Shown here piece after piece: positions 17,224 to 26,270 of a stretch of 64,000 bases of DNA. The DNA is taken from the NCBI GenBank assembly GCA_029263455.1, contig JAJCXM010000019.1, forward strand, positions 62,001-126,000, read 5' to 3'. This DNA comes from Holophagae bacterium (GTDB lineage Bacteria; Acidobacteriota; Holophagae; Acanthopleuribacterales; Acanthopleuribacteraceae). Each line of letters opens with the position of its first letter. Positions within the stretch are counted from its first letter, which is position 1. The notes under the pieces are model-generated. The model was not told the DNA's origin and ran no database searches. It saw only the letters and a program-made list of their open reading frames with translations. The position numbers and the translations under genes were made by a program.

Positions 17224-19095
17224 TTATTGCCAGCAGCGATTGATCATGGCGACGTAGTCGCCGACTTGCTGGGTAATCGCCCAATTGCTGAATTCGTCAG
17301 ACAAGGAAACAAAACGATGAATGCTGCCTTGCAGGCCCACTGTAATAAGCTCATTTCCCCACCATTCCATGTCGTATGCAAGGTCAAAGTGGATCATGGC
17401 TGGTTGTGGCTTCCAATTTGATCCGTTAAGACTAGAAAAAACCAGGGTCGTCGAATCTGGAATAGGCGTTGGCCCTGATTTCGTTATGACGCTAGGTTGT
17501 ATGTATTGTCCTAACAAATAGAGCACGCCGTTGTGAGAGCCAATGGCACGCGAATGCAGGTACTGCCACGAAGGCACCGATCCCAATAGGGACCAATCTT
17601 CGCCATTGACGGATGTGATTAGGGTGCCCAAGGAGGTCAGGCCCACAATATTCCCGTTGTGCAACGTCAGCGATTGGATCCACTCCATAGTTAGATCGCC
17701 GGAATCGAAAGAAATATCCCAATCGGTGCCATCGTCGCTGTAATAAAGACCGCCGTCTCCACCTGCCGCCACAAAATACTGTGAACTCGGTAAGAAAATG
17801 CTCGCTTGCATTGTGTCGACAATGGCACTGGTATTAGCAGGCAACCACAAAACAGCATCATCGGAATAATAGATCTCGCCGGATCGTGCCACAGCGATCG
17901 CTCTCCCGTTACCGGTAGCCAACGCAGAAAATTGCAGAGCGCCAGGAATGGCCACAGGACTCCACAGGGTGCCGTCAGGACTCGTCAAAAGCGTACTTTG
18001 GTATCCAACCGCGATCCAAGTACCACCTAGCCTGTTCACGTCAAAAAGATGTTCGTTTGTATTGCTAGTGGCACTTTGCCAATTTCCACTACTTTGGGAT
18101 CTGAGAATCTCTCCGTCAAAACCAACGGCGACAGCTACACCATTGTCTTGGTGGATCGCAATAAGCCATTTACGCGTACCAGATGAATACTCTTGCCAGA
18201 GTCCACCTTGCTGGTAGCTCAAAAATCGGCCGTCGACACTGCTTGCGATGCTTTCAAAGCCGTCACTCGTTTCGCTCGACGCCGAGAAACCTGTGACACC
18301 TGCACTTCCAGCACCCCAACTCAAGCCATCCGAACTCGTTTTGTGGCAACCGTTGTTGCCCATTATGTGGAAGTCTCCATCCAGCGTTGTCGCAACGCGA
18401 TAGCTGCAGGGGTTTATGCCGCCCTGTGCGATGACGGTCCAACTACTACCTAAATTTGTACTACGGACAATGGTGCCCTGAGTTCCAACGGCAATCAAAA
18501 CAGAACCATTGGCAACGACATCGTGGAGTCGATTTCCCGTGGAAACTGAAGGCACGATCCAATCAACGTTATTATCGCTATAAATAATGGTTCCGCCCGA
18601 ACCCACCATTACTAGACGATCGTCAAATTTACCTGCTGCGTATAGATCATTGGCGGTGTTCGAATTAAGCGGTAACCAGCCGCCAAACCAGCTAACCATC
18701 AATAATCCATCGTCCCCAAATACATAAAAGAAAGATTCAGCGGCGATCACACCTCGAAGGCGCAAGTTGGTGCCCGAGGACCAAACTGACCAATGATCTC
18801 CATCCAAACTAGTCACAACCAAGCCTTTCGCGCCTACCGCAACATAACGGATTCCATTCCATGCGATGGCACTAAGCTGCCCAAAACACGGCGTGAATTT
18901 CCTGTCCCATTGCAATCCGTCCAGACTAGACATGATCATGCCATGGTCGCCTACTACCCAGTATCGATTACCATCGAATGTCATCCCGCCCATATAACTA
19001 GAGGTAGGTTGGGCTTGTGGCGCCCAATTATCGGCACAGGTCCAAACCTGCGCTTGAAGACACAAAGAACACAACAACAGGGCAATAAGACGCAT
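17224..19095 (-). CDS. exported beta-propeller protein (Ycf48/BNR-like repeats)
   Basis: ATG at 19095, with GGAGG six bases upstream, starts the signal peptide MRLIALLLCSLCLQA; an upstream in-frame ATG is less likely. The 623-residue protein repeats the pattern IRYVAVGAKGLVVTSLDGDHWS / LVMVGSGGTIIYSDNNVDW / LIAVGTQGTIVRSTNLGSSW, roughly every 40-50 residues. These are short blades of the Ycf48/photosystem-assembly or BNR type, many with an Asp-box-like SxDGxxW. It probably folds as one or two propellers in the periplasm or outside. No catalytic residues are recognised, and the ligand is unknown. Confidence 0.7.
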   Translation of the reverse strand: MRLIALLLCSLCLQAQVWTCADNWAPQAQPTSSYMGGMTFDGNRYWVVGDHGMIMSSLDGLQWDRKFTPCFGQLSAIAWNGIRYVAVGAKGLVVTSLDGDHWSVWSSGTNLRLRGVIAAESFFYVFGDDGLLMVSWFGGWLPLNSNTANDLYAAGKFDDRLVMVGSGGTIIYSDNNVDWIVPSVSTGNRLHDVVANGSVLIAVGTQGTIVRSTNLGSSWTVIAQGGINPCSYRVATTLDGDFHIMGNNGCHKTSSDGLSWGAGSAGVTGFSASSETSDGFESIASSVDGRFLSYQQGGLWQEYSSGTRKWLIAIHQDNGVAVAVGFDGEILRSQSSGNWQSATSNTNEHLFDVNRLGGTWIAVGYQSTLLTSPDGTLWSPVAIPGALQFSALATGNGRAIAVARSGEIYYSDDAVLWLPANTSAIVDTMQASIFLPSSQYFVAAGGDGGLYYSDDGTDWDISFDSGDLTMEWIQSLTLHNGNIVGLTSLGTLITSVNGEDWSLLGSVPSWQYLHSRAIGSHNGVLYLLGQYIQPSVITKSGPTPIPDSTTLVFSSLNGSNWKPQPAMIHFDLAYDMEWWGNELITVGLQGSIHRFVSLSDEFSNWAITQQVGDYVAMINRCWQ

Positions 19096-19314
19096 CGATA
19101 CCTCCAATACCTGAAACAACGATTGACTTATGCCAATACGCACAATTGGTTGAAATGCGCTCGAGCGGTGGGCTTTTGGCGAACTCAAAATTGGATCCGA
19201 CTCATGCGTTCCATTTCTGTCAAAGTTGCGACCTGCTCATTGATAGCCTATGGTTGAGAACATCATCTACCACCTGACCAAACCCTGGAGGCCAATATTA
19301 CTCACGACAGCCTG

Positions 19315-20853
19315 ATGAAACTCATCGCCATTGCCATCTACGTCACTATTTTGCTGCTCATCGGACATTTCGCTTCGAAACGCATGGTCACAATCCGCGA
19401 CTATTTTGCAGCCGACAAGAAACTAGGTTTCTTTAATGTCGCCTTCTCCGCCCGTGCGACCGGTGAAAGTGCATGGCTATTGTTGGGGCTGACGGGCATG
19501 GGCTACGCCGTGGGTGCTAAGGCCTTTTGGGTTGTTTTGGGTGAAATCATTGGCGTCGGCGGTGCTTGGATTTTCATGGTTAGACGCTTTAAGCGACTTA
19601 CCAACCGCTACGACTCAATCACAGTGCCAGACTACTTGGAATCGCGCTTTCGCGATACGGGCCATTCCTTGCGCTTAATCGCGGCGGCTGCCCTCGTTAT
19701 TTTTGTGCCCATTTATGCGGGAGCCCAAGTGTTTGCGACGGGCACTGCATTTCATGCATTCCTCGATTGGAATCACTATGTTGGCGCAACCGCAGGTTTT
19801 GCGGTGGTGATGCTGTATATCACTCGAGGCGGCTTCACGGCCGTCGTTTGGTCCGATGTCTTTCAAGGATCGTTAATGGTTGTTGGCCTGGTTGCTTTGC
19901 CCATCGTCGTGCTTGTCCATATCGGCAGCATGAGCGACGTATTAGCCATCCTCAATAAAATCGATCCCCATTTACTGACACTTCATGGACCCGGTGCCGA
20001 TGGCCCACTAAGCGGTGGCTGGGGATTTGGCACCATCATTTCCATTATCGGTTTTGCTGCCATAGGCATCGGTTTCTTGGGATCACCACAAGTTTTTGTG
20101 CGTTTCATTTCAATGAAAGATGAAAAGCAAATTCTGCCAGGAACGCTCACCGCCTTGACCTGGACGCTATTAGCGGATTCAGGCGCTGTTTTGATTGGTT
20201 TATTTGGGCGCGCTCTTTATAACCCTGAAATGATTGGTAACAATCCAGACAATATTTTGCCGTCCTTGGCGCTTGGACTCTTGCCGTCTTTCTTCGCAGG
20301 TCTATTTATCGCCATGGTTCTTAGCGCCATCATGTCAACCATCGACTCACTATTGGTCGTTGCCTCCAGTGCGGGTGTTCGAGACTATTGGCAGAAGTTT
20401 AAGCACCCAGATATGAGCGATGAACATCTGATGAGGACGTCTCGCACTGTCACTGTTGGTTTATCGCTGGTGTCATTCGCTATCGGTATTTGCATCATGT
20501 TGTACGACAAGGAGAACGGTGTCTTTTGGACTATTATTTTTGGCTGGTCGGGCATTGCCGCTACCTTCTGCCCAACCATGATCTTGAGTCTCTTCTGGTC
20601 TCGATTGACCGGCTTAGGCGCCAAAGCATCGATGATCGCGGGTTTCATTTCCGTACCCCTATTCAAATTCGTGGTGCCTCCTATCTTAAAGGCACTGAAT
20701 CTAGAAACATGGTCCGTTTACCTCGCGGACCTAGACGTGTTACTACCCTCGTTTGTGATTGGCTTCGTTGTAGCTATCTTGGTGAGTCTGGTTGATAAGT
20801 CCGGTCAAGCTAAGCTTGCGGGCATGGCCGAAGAGCTGAGGACCAAAGGCTGA
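19315..20853 (+). CDS. sodium:solute symporter (SSS family)
   Basis: 512 residues with about 13 hydrophobic segments. FNVAFSARATGESAWLLLGLTGMGYAVG is the conserved early SSS segment, IGIGFLGSPQVFVRFISMKD matches the PutP-like G-SPQ region, and FIAMVLSAIMSTIDSLLVVASS carries the conserved Ser/Thr sodium-site helix. The pattern fits PutP-like transporters of proline or other small organic solutes, but the substrate is open. The ATG at 19315 has its nearest GGAGG 23 bases away. The same GGAGG is five bases before an in-frame ATT at 19297, so the true start may be that rare codon. Confidence 0.88.
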   Translation: MKLIAIAIYVTILLLIGHFASKRMVTIRDYFAADKKLGFFNVAFSARATGESAWLLLGLTGMGYAVGAKAFWVVLGEIIGVGGAWIFMVRRFKRLTNRYDSITVPDYLESRFRDTGHSLRLIAAAALVIFVPIYAGAQVFATGTAFHAFLDWNHYVGATAGFAVVMLYITRGGFTAVVWSDVFQGSLMVVGLVALPIVVLVHIGSMSDVLAILNKIDPHLLTLHGPGADGPLSGGWGFGTIISIIGFAAIGIGFLGSPQVFVRFISMKDEKQILPGTLTALTWTLLADSGAVLIGLFGRALYNPEMIGNNPDNILPSLALGLLPSFFAGLFIAMVLSAIMSTIDSLLVVASSAGVRDYWQKFKHPDMSDEHLMRTSRTVTVGLSLVSFAIGICIMLYDKENGVFWTIIFGWSGIAATFCPTMILSLFWSRLTGLGAKASMIAGFISVPLFKFVVPPILKALNLETWSVYLADLDVLLPSFVIGFVVAILVSLVDKSGQAKLAGMAEELRTKG

Positions 20854-20909
20854 TCTCAAATTGACTTTGACCTGAAGACTGTGGCCAATTTCATCGCTGA
20901 TTGATCAGG

Positions 20910-21512
20910 CTAGGTGTTTTGGCAGCTAACGATGCGCGTGACTGTATTAATGAGTTCCTGACGGGCGGATACTGAGATCACTCTTGACTTGAGCACATAT
21001 CGAGTCGCTTGGCCCTCAATGAGATCGAGAATCAAACACGCGCTTTCACTGAGATCATCAAACGACCTCATTTCGCCATCCTCGCTTCCCGCCTCCAAAA
21101 TTTGGCAAGTGGCATTCACTAGTCGCATTCGGTTACGCTCGAATATTGCCGCAATATCGGGTTCACGCATCGCCTCCGTTAAGATGTCGAGCGTCAGCAG
21201 CACCGATTCAGGCTGAGACACGTAGTCGCTATAGGCTTCGACGAAGGCCAATAATCCTGCCAGTGGTCTGGTGGGCCTCAACATCATTTGAATGATGGGT
21301 TCAATCTCGGCCTCTTCCAAATTGGCGATCTCTTGCAAAATACTGCTCTTGCCTGAGAAATAGTTGTACAGATTCCCTAAACTAACACCCGCTTGCTTAG
21401 CGATGTCACGCATACCGGTTTGCTGGAAGCTCTTAGTCACAAAACACGTGATCGCGGCATTAACGATCAATTCTTTACGCGCCTGCAGTGATTCTGGCCT
21501 CAACTTACCCAT
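20910..21512 (-). CDS. TetR/AcrR family transcriptional regulator
   Basis: 200 residues with the N-terminal TetR helix-turn-helix: ELIVNAAITCFVTKSFQQTGMRDIAKQAGVSLGNLYNYFSGKSSIL. The C-terminal ligand-binding helices show no residue pattern that reveals the ligand. GGAG sits six bases before the ATG. The gene is divergent from a YeiB/DUF418 membrane protein, with a TGAACG-N6-CGTTCA palindrome between them, so it probably represses itself and that neighbour. Confidence 0.9.
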   Translation of the reverse strand: MGKLRPESLQARKELIVNAAITCFVTKSFQQTGMRDIAKQAGVSLGNLYNYFSGKSSILQEIANLEEAEIEPIIQMMLRPTRPLAGLLAFVEAYSDYVSQPESVLLTLDILTEAMREPDIAAIFERNRMRLVNATCQILEAGSEDGEMRSFDDLSESACLILDLIEGQATRYVLKSRVISVSARQELINTVTRIVSCQNT

Positions 21513-21547
21513 GTGCGACTCCTTACTTCTTTACATATTAAACAAAC

Positions 21548-21565
21548 TGAACGATCGTTCGTTCA
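21548..21565. promoter_or_regulatory. candidate TetR operator
   Basis: TGAACG-ATCGTT-CGTTCA, containing the perfect 12-mer GAACGATCGTTC (21549-21560). It lies 36 bp upstream of the TetR start and 80 bp upstream of the divergent gene. The arms resemble the GAACGNNCGTTC type of site bound by many TetR repressors. Confidence 0.6.
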
Positions 21566-21644
21566 ATATTGTACCATCTTTATGATTGAGTTACGTCGCG
21601 GGAAGGCGACGGACTAATGACACACCACAAAATGAGGTATATAC

Positions 21645-22721
21645 ATGACTGTTTTGAGTCGGACCAATGAAGCAAACAATCACCACTCACGAATTGAGGG
21701 CTTGGACCTGGCACGTTTTTTCGCCTTTGCTGGCATGGTGATTGTCAATTTCAAGATTGTCATGGGCGTCGTTGATAATGACGGTGTGTTGGCGTTGATG
21801 ACTCGCGCACTTGAAGGGCGGGCCGCCGCCACCTTTGTCGTTTTAGCGGGCGTTGGTCTTGGTTTGGCAGCTCAACGTCGCAAAATATCTGACTCTATTG
21901 TCATCACCACAAAAAGAGCAGCGTTGCTTTTGCTATTCGGTCTGCTCAACATGATCGTTTTTGATGCAGACATTCTTCATTTCTACGCGTTCTATTTCCT
22001 GATTGGGGTGTGGTTCTTGCGTTTGAATACGGCATGGCTGCTTGTGGCCATCTTCATTTTGAATGCCTCGTTCTTGGTCATGATCCTGCTCTTTAACTAC
22101 GATCAGGGATGGAATTGGGCTGACTTTACGTATGTTGATATTTGGACGCTAGCCGGTTTCGGGCGTCACCTGTTCTTCAACGGTTGGCATCCCGTGATTC
22201 CTTGGCTCAGTTTTCTCCTGTTCGGATTGACGCTTGCCAGAATCCAATTGACCCACAAACGAACGCAAAATTTGCTTGTTGCTTGGGGAATTGGCGCGAT
22301 TTTGGGCGCAGAACTACTAAGCCACCTATTAACTAATTGGATCGCCCAGATTGATATTGAGCTGATTGTTTTGGCTGCAACGGAACCCGTGCCGCCGATG
22401 CCGCTCTATATACTTGCGGGATGCGGTGCCGCTTCGTTGATCATCGGCCTCTGCCTTCGCTACGACGCGGTCTCGCCTGTATTCCCCTGGATGAAACACT
22501 TATTGCCGGCGGGAAGGCAGACCTTAACGCTCTATGTCGCTCATATTTTGCTGGGGATGGGGGTTCTGGAGTCATTGGGAATGCTGTCCGGGCAAACCCT
22601 AATGCAATCCATAACCTCCTCATTCCTATTCTGCACATTGGCGGTGGTATACGCCCTGATATGGTCACGTTTCTTCAAATACGGACCGCTTGAATCAGTC
22701 ATGAGGCGATTGGCCGGTTAG
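21645..22721 (+). CDS. YeiB/DUF418 family membrane protein
   Basis: 358 residues with about nine or ten membrane segments. The N terminus RIEGLDLARFFAFAGMVIVNF is the signature of the YeiB/DUF418 group, related to heparan-alpha-glucosaminide acetyltransferase-like proteins. The C-terminal half (GRQTLTLYVAHILLGMGVLE) matches the DUF418 domain. These proteins may be transporters or acyltransferases; the activity is not known. It is a little shorter than the usual 380-400 residues. TGAGGT precedes the ATG. It is divergent from the TetR gene and probably under its control. Confidence 0.8.
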   Translation: MTVLSRTNEANNHHSRIEGLDLARFFAFAGMVIVNFKIVMGVVDNDGVLALMTRALEGRAAATFVVLAGVGLGLAAQRRKISDSIVITTKRAALLLLFGLLNMIVFDADILHFYAFYFLIGVWFLRLNTAWLLVAIFILNASFLVMILLFNYDQGWNWADFTYVDIWTLAGFGRHLFFNGWHPVIPWLSFLLFGLTLARIQLTHKRTQNLLVAWGIGAILGAELLSHLLTNWIAQIDIELIVLAATEPVPPMPLYILAGCGAASLIIGLCLRYDAVSPVFPWMKHLLPAGRQTLTLYVAHILLGMGVLESLGMLSGQTLMQSITSSFLFCTLAVVYALIWSRFFKYGPLESVMRRLAG

Positions 22722-23013
22722 TCTTCATATTGAACGATCCGGATCAACGAACGAACTGTATGCAATAAAATGGTCGACCCAATCGACGTACTTGACTGCG
22801 CTCATCAACTCGCCTGAGGACCGATCGGGTCAGAATCCATATTTTGAAATTTCACCTATCTAAAAACTTGCAAAGACAGCACAATTTTGCTGGAATGGAC
22901 CCAAGCATATGATTGTAATTTCCTAATATCATCCACTTTTTAACTTAAACGACTGCGTCTGACTCGTCAGAGCGACGCGGCAACTGTTTATTTGATGATA
23001 AAGGAAAAGCATC

Positions 23014-24075
23014 ATGGATTTTCATGTATGGGGCTGGCATCCCAGCTGGCAAAGCAAGCTAGAACGACTGCCGCAAACACCAACATGGACGGCCCGAGTG
23101 GTCGCTCATCACGGTCAAATTAGCCAAGTAATTAGCCGAAACGGCTACCAAAAAGCCATCAAGGCCGGTTCACTACAGGGTGCTGTCACTGTAGGCGACT
23201 GGGTTTATGGCTTTCAAACGGAACACGCAGGGATTGATGATTTACTGCGTATTGATGGTGTTTTAGAACGCCAAAACCTGCTGCAACGCGCTCAGGCAGG
23301 TAAGACTTCACAGTCGCAATTGTTGGCAGCCAATCTCGACCAAGTGTGGATTGCTTCCTCCATGGATCAAGATTTCAGTGTTCGTCGATTAGAGCGCTAT
23401 CTGACTATCGCCTGGACAAGTGGCACAACGCCTGTGATTTTGTTAAGTAAGGCTGACTTGTGCCCAAACCACGAAACTTACCTGCTTGAGGCAACAGCCG
23501 TTGCTGCCGGAGTGGATATTCACGTTATCAGTGCCAATACAGGTTATGGAGTAGACGCCTTGCGCGACGTCCTAACCGTTGGTAAAACCTGCGTTTTGAT
23601 GGGCTCATCCGGTGTGGGCAAATCTACCTTGGTCAACTGTTTGTTAAGCAACGAACAGCAACACACACAACCGGTGCGCTCTCACGACCATCGCGGCCAA
23701 CACACCACCACCAGCCGTGAACTGATCCCGATCCCAGGCCATGGCATGTTAGTTGACTCTCCTGGCATTCGCGAAGTGGGATTGGCGGTGACTTTTGCTG
23801 ATGTCGAAAGCGCGTTTCCTGAAATCGAGGACCTGTCATCGCGTTGCCGCTTCCGTGATTGCTCCCATGAAAACGAGCCAGGATGCGCTGTAAACGAAGC
23901 AGCGCAGTTGGGTGTCGTAGAAAGCGATCGCGTGCAGGCTTTTCATAATTTGAAAGCCGAAGCACGGTTTTATGAGAGCCGATCCAATGCACGACTGCGA
24001 CAAGAAACGAAACGCAAGGACAAGGCGCTGGCTAAAGACATACGTAAGATGCTCAAACGAAAGGGATACAAATAG
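23014..24075 (+). CDS. rsgA: ribosome small subunit-dependent GTPase A
   Basis: A circularly permuted GTPase that helps late 30S subunit maturation. An N-terminal OB-fold region (ARVVAHHGQISQVI) is followed by G4 (LLSKADLC), the G1 P-loop GSSGVGKST, the RGQHTTTSRELI switch region and G3 DSPGIRE. The C-terminal zinc finger is visible as CRFRDCSHENEPGC. The order G4-G1-G3 is diagnostic. A basic tail (KRKDKALAKDIRKMLKRKGYK) suits rRNA contact. Length (353) and the AAAGGA ribosome site are normal. It stands alone with a strong hairpin after the stop. Confidence 0.95.
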   Translation: MDFHVWGWHPSWQSKLERLPQTPTWTARVVAHHGQISQVISRNGYQKAIKAGSLQGAVTVGDWVYGFQTEHAGIDDLLRIDGVLERQNLLQRAQAGKTSQSQLLAANLDQVWIASSMDQDFSVRRLERYLTIAWTSGTTPVILLSKADLCPNHETYLLEATAVAAGVDIHVISANTGYGVDALRDVLTVGKTCVLMGSSGVGKSTLVNCLLSNEQQHTQPVRSHDHRGQHTTTSRELIPIPGHGMLVDSPGIREVGLAVTFADVESAFPEIEDLSSRCRFRDCSHENEPGCAVNEAAQLGVVESDRVQAFHNLKAEARFYESRSNARLRQETKRKDKALAKDIRKMLKRKGYK

Positions 24076-24093
24076 CAAAAACAAAGAATTAAA

Positions 24094-24113
24094 GCGGGGG
24101 CATTCGCCCCCGC
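24094..24113. terminator. GC-rich hairpin after rsgA, probably bidirectional
   Basis: GCGGGGGC-attc-GCCCCCGC, an eight-base GC-only stem with a four-base loop, lies 18 bp after the rsgA stop and 14 bp before the stop of the convergent gene. It is followed by CTCTTTG on the + strand and TTTAATTCTTTG on the - strand, so it can serve as an intrinsic terminator both ways. Confidence 0.8.
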
Positions 24114-24127
24114 CTCTTTGTGGTCAA

Positions 24128-25750
24128 TTAGCGTGCGGCGGTGTCGAAGACGTCTGGATTCAAGAATTGGCCTCGATCTTGGGCGCTCTTGAAAGTCTCA
24201 ACCACAATTGGATGTTTTTGAGCGTAAGCATCGTTGCGGACACCCGTAACCTGCCAGGAAACCTTTAGGCCTTCGTTTCCACCGGCGATTCTGAAGCGGT
24301 TACCCTCAATTTCGCGTTCCACGTACAGACCAGCTGGCGCACCGATTGGGGTTAGCTGATAGCGGAACTCATGATTCAAAGCTTCAAAATAGGCCGGTAA
24401 CTCAATCCATGCGGTTCCGTCGGCATCTAATAGCGCGTTGCCGTTATATACATTCATCATGTCTGGACTCTCTACAAATGAATGGGAAAGCACCTTATTG
24501 GCGGGGTCAAGAGGGTGATCGATCTTGAATGAGCCACTCGATTTACTTAAGCGTCCGGATACATGAACATCGCCGGAAAAATAGGCTGCCGTTCCACCGC
24601 TTGTACTGTCGGTGCCTGCCCACAATGCGGCAGCCGTACTGTTTGGGTTGCGATTATGTACCCAAGCTCCCGCATTTAAGCCGTAATTGTTGACGGATAC
24701 TGAGACGGCGTTACTTTGTTCGTCGGTTGTGACAAATTCGGCCGCCATTGCCGCACCACTGCTGGTGGCAAGAATCGCAGAGCTGGCACCTTTGTTGTCG
24801 ATTTCAAGGGCCGGCATGGTATTGGAGGGTTCTTGCTGGCGGATGAAGGCGGCGCGTCCACTGCCCCACTGGGTGGCGTTAAGCACATTACCGCTGCCAT
24901 TGTGTGTGACATAGAGCGCATCATTACTACTGCTTACATTGTTGATCTCAAATCGAGCTGCCATGCCGCCGCCCTCTTGCGTGATGCGAAAGGCTTCGGG
25001 ACCCGTTGTAACTGTTTCCCAGAAGGGAAATTCAAGAGACGATGAAGAATTACCTTGTTTGGCTTCAAATTGAGCAGCCGAATTCTCCCATAAATAGCCT
25101 TCATCAGCTGATGGAGCCGTACCACGTAAGCTGGTGACTGCGAGTGGTTGGTTCGATCTGATCTCGTAATAGACGTCGTCCATTGTTTGAAAGGCATCAC
25201 TCATGACAAACAGCTTCTTGGCATTTGGCTGTAACCCCGTTTGCACAACTTGTGTGGCAAGGTCTTGGCCATTGGCATCCACTTGAGCAAGAGAGATGTC
25301 GGCTGCTGCTGAGCCGGTATTGATCGCTGCAAAACCATCGAAGATCAGACTCCAATTTCCTGCGTAGAGTCGCCATGTTTTTGCCTGTACCGATGATTCC
25401 CGCACGTGGGCCGGGCTACCTGGACCGCTGGCCGCCTGATAAGTAACGGCGACCGTAATACCTGAGCTAGCTTCAATGGTGAAGTGTGAAACGTCATTTT
25501 GAGCGCCAAATAACTGATCGGGTTCCAGAACGGATATTGAATTGGCCTGATGGATACCTGAATGGATGGCGAGCAATTGACCGCTGGTATCGAAGCTATG
25601 AAATTGATAGGGCTGGGTGCTTGTGGTGGTGTTTTCGAGAATGATTTCCGTCTTAAATCCGCCGCCAGCCCGGGTGATATGGGGAATGATGCGGGTTTGG
25701 GCAAAAATACAAGTGGTTGAGATGATGATTAGTGTAAGGCGCGTGAACAT
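24128..25750 (-). CDS. exported protein: two beta-sandwich-like repeats plus conserved 'IDHPLDP' C-terminal module
   Basis: GGAGG precedes the ATG, which starts the signal peptide MFTRLTLIIISTTCIFA. The first 220 residues hold two related units (IIPHITRAGGGFKTEIILENTT and LIFDGFAAINTGSAAADISL). Their pattern recurs in the secreted protein at 31094-32278, so these are relatives within the window. The middle (about 240-380) has degenerate short beta repeats such as ALYVTHNGSGNVLNA. The C terminus carries KIDHPLDPANK and VESPDMMNVYNG, a module I know from many large secreted bacterial proteins, where it follows fibre-like repeats. Function unknown; a surface fibre or autoprocessing-like tail is possible. 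Confidence 0.65.
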   Translation of the reverse strand: MFTRLTLIIISTTCIFAQTRIIPHITRAGGGFKTEIILENTTTSTQPYQFHSFDTSGQLLAIHSGIHQANSISVLEPDQLFGAQNDVSHFTIEASSGITVAVTYQAASGPGSPAHVRESSVQAKTWRLYAGNWSLIFDGFAAINTGSAAADISLAQVDANGQDLATQVVQTGLQPNAKKLFVMSDAFQTMDDVYYEIRSNQPLAVTSLRGTAPSADEGYLWENSAAQFEAKQGNSSSSLEFPFWETVTTGPEAFRITQEGGGMAARFEINNVSSSNDALYVTHNGSGNVLNATQWGSGRAAFIRQQEPSNTMPALEIDNKGASSAILATSSGAAMAAEFVTTDEQSNAVSVSVNNYGLNAGAWVHNRNPNSTAAALWAGTDSTSGGTAAYFSGDVHVSGRLSKSSGSFKIDHPLDPANKVLSHSFVESPDMMNVYNGNALLDADGTAWIELPAYFEALNHEFRYQLTPIGAPAGLYVEREIEGNRFRIAGGNEGLKVSWQVTGVRNDAYAQKHPIVVETFKSAQDRGQFLNPDVFDTAAR

Positions 25751-26078
25751 GGGTCCTCCTGGTGTGTCGTATGAACACCTACGCGCGCTTAGCTGGAAAA
25801 AGAGGACAACAAGCGTGTATTTAAGTGCTTCGGACGAGGCATTCCGCTATGGATTTTTATCGCGCATTGACAAGGAGCACTAATATAGATATCGCGATGC
25901 TTGCTTCGCGAGCGCTAATTGCAGCGGGATCGTGCGTTGCAAGGCTGGTTGTGAATACCAACATAGCGCTCGACGAGCAAGCTCGCCGATATCGTCTCTT
26001 CATCACCTTGGAAACACCTGCATAAAGCGGCAGCAATCTACAGCGGTAGCAAGCTGCACGCATTCCATATCGGAGGTC
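25751..26078. other. 328-bp stretch without a gene
   Basis: It lies between the exported fibre-like protein and the small RHH gene. The main feature is the inverted-repeat element at 25888-25993. Upstream of the fibre-like gene there is a GGAGG but no convincing promoter. The plus-strand frames here have no ribosome sites or protein character. Confidence 0.5.
25888..25993. repeat. 106-bp imperfect inverted-repeat element
   Basis: The arms at 25888-25916 and 25965-25993 are 29 bases each and match at 22 positions as inverted copies. Shared blocks are GATATCG, GCTTGCT and CGAGCGCT; differences are confined to two short blocks. Within each arm, GC-rich mini-palindromes (for example GCGAGCGC and GAGCAAGCTC) could fold further. 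The layout resembles a REP-doublet or small palindromic element. I found no second copy in the window, so mobility is not shown. Confidence 0.45.
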
Positions 26079-26258
26079 TCACGAAGGTTCGTTGTTTTTT
26101 TTCGTGGCTTGATCTTGGTGTTTGCGTTGTTGCACGGCTTTATGGAGTAAGAATTCAATATGGCCATTGAGCGAGCGAAAGTCTTCGCTCGCCCAACGGT
26201 TCAGTTCTTTCCAAAGATCAGGGCTCATGCGTACGAGCACCGATTTACGTGCATTCAA
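26079..26258 (-). CDS. 59-aa Arc-like ribbon-helix-helix protein, partner of the SPFH gene
   Basis: A small gene starting at TTG 26258, with AGGAA seven bases upstream, only 12 bp after the SPFH stop. The sequence begins MNARKSVLVRMSPDLWKELN and continues WASEDFRSLNGHIEFLLHKA. The beta strand KSVLVRMSP and the two helices around FRSLNGHIEFLL fit the Arc/CopG/MetJ ribbon-helix-helix fold. The tail is charged and probably flexible. From memory, such mini-regulators with the SLNxxIEFLL pattern often sit directly after SPFH genes, which supports the call. It probably binds the nested palindrome upstream of the SPFH gene. No toxin gene is next to it, so I do not call it an antitoxin. Confidence 0.8.
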   Translation of the reverse strand: MNARKSVLVRMSPDLWKELNRWASEDFRSLNGHIEFLLHKAVQQRKHQDQATKKNNEPS

Positions 26259-26270
26259 GGTGAGTTCCTA

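Noticed and set aside
22731-22756. TGAACGATCCGGATCAACGAAC after the YeiB-like gene as a second TetR site
   Set aside because: The half-sites do not keep the TGAACG-N6-CGTTCA spacing of the main operator; GATCCGGATC is only a short palindrome.
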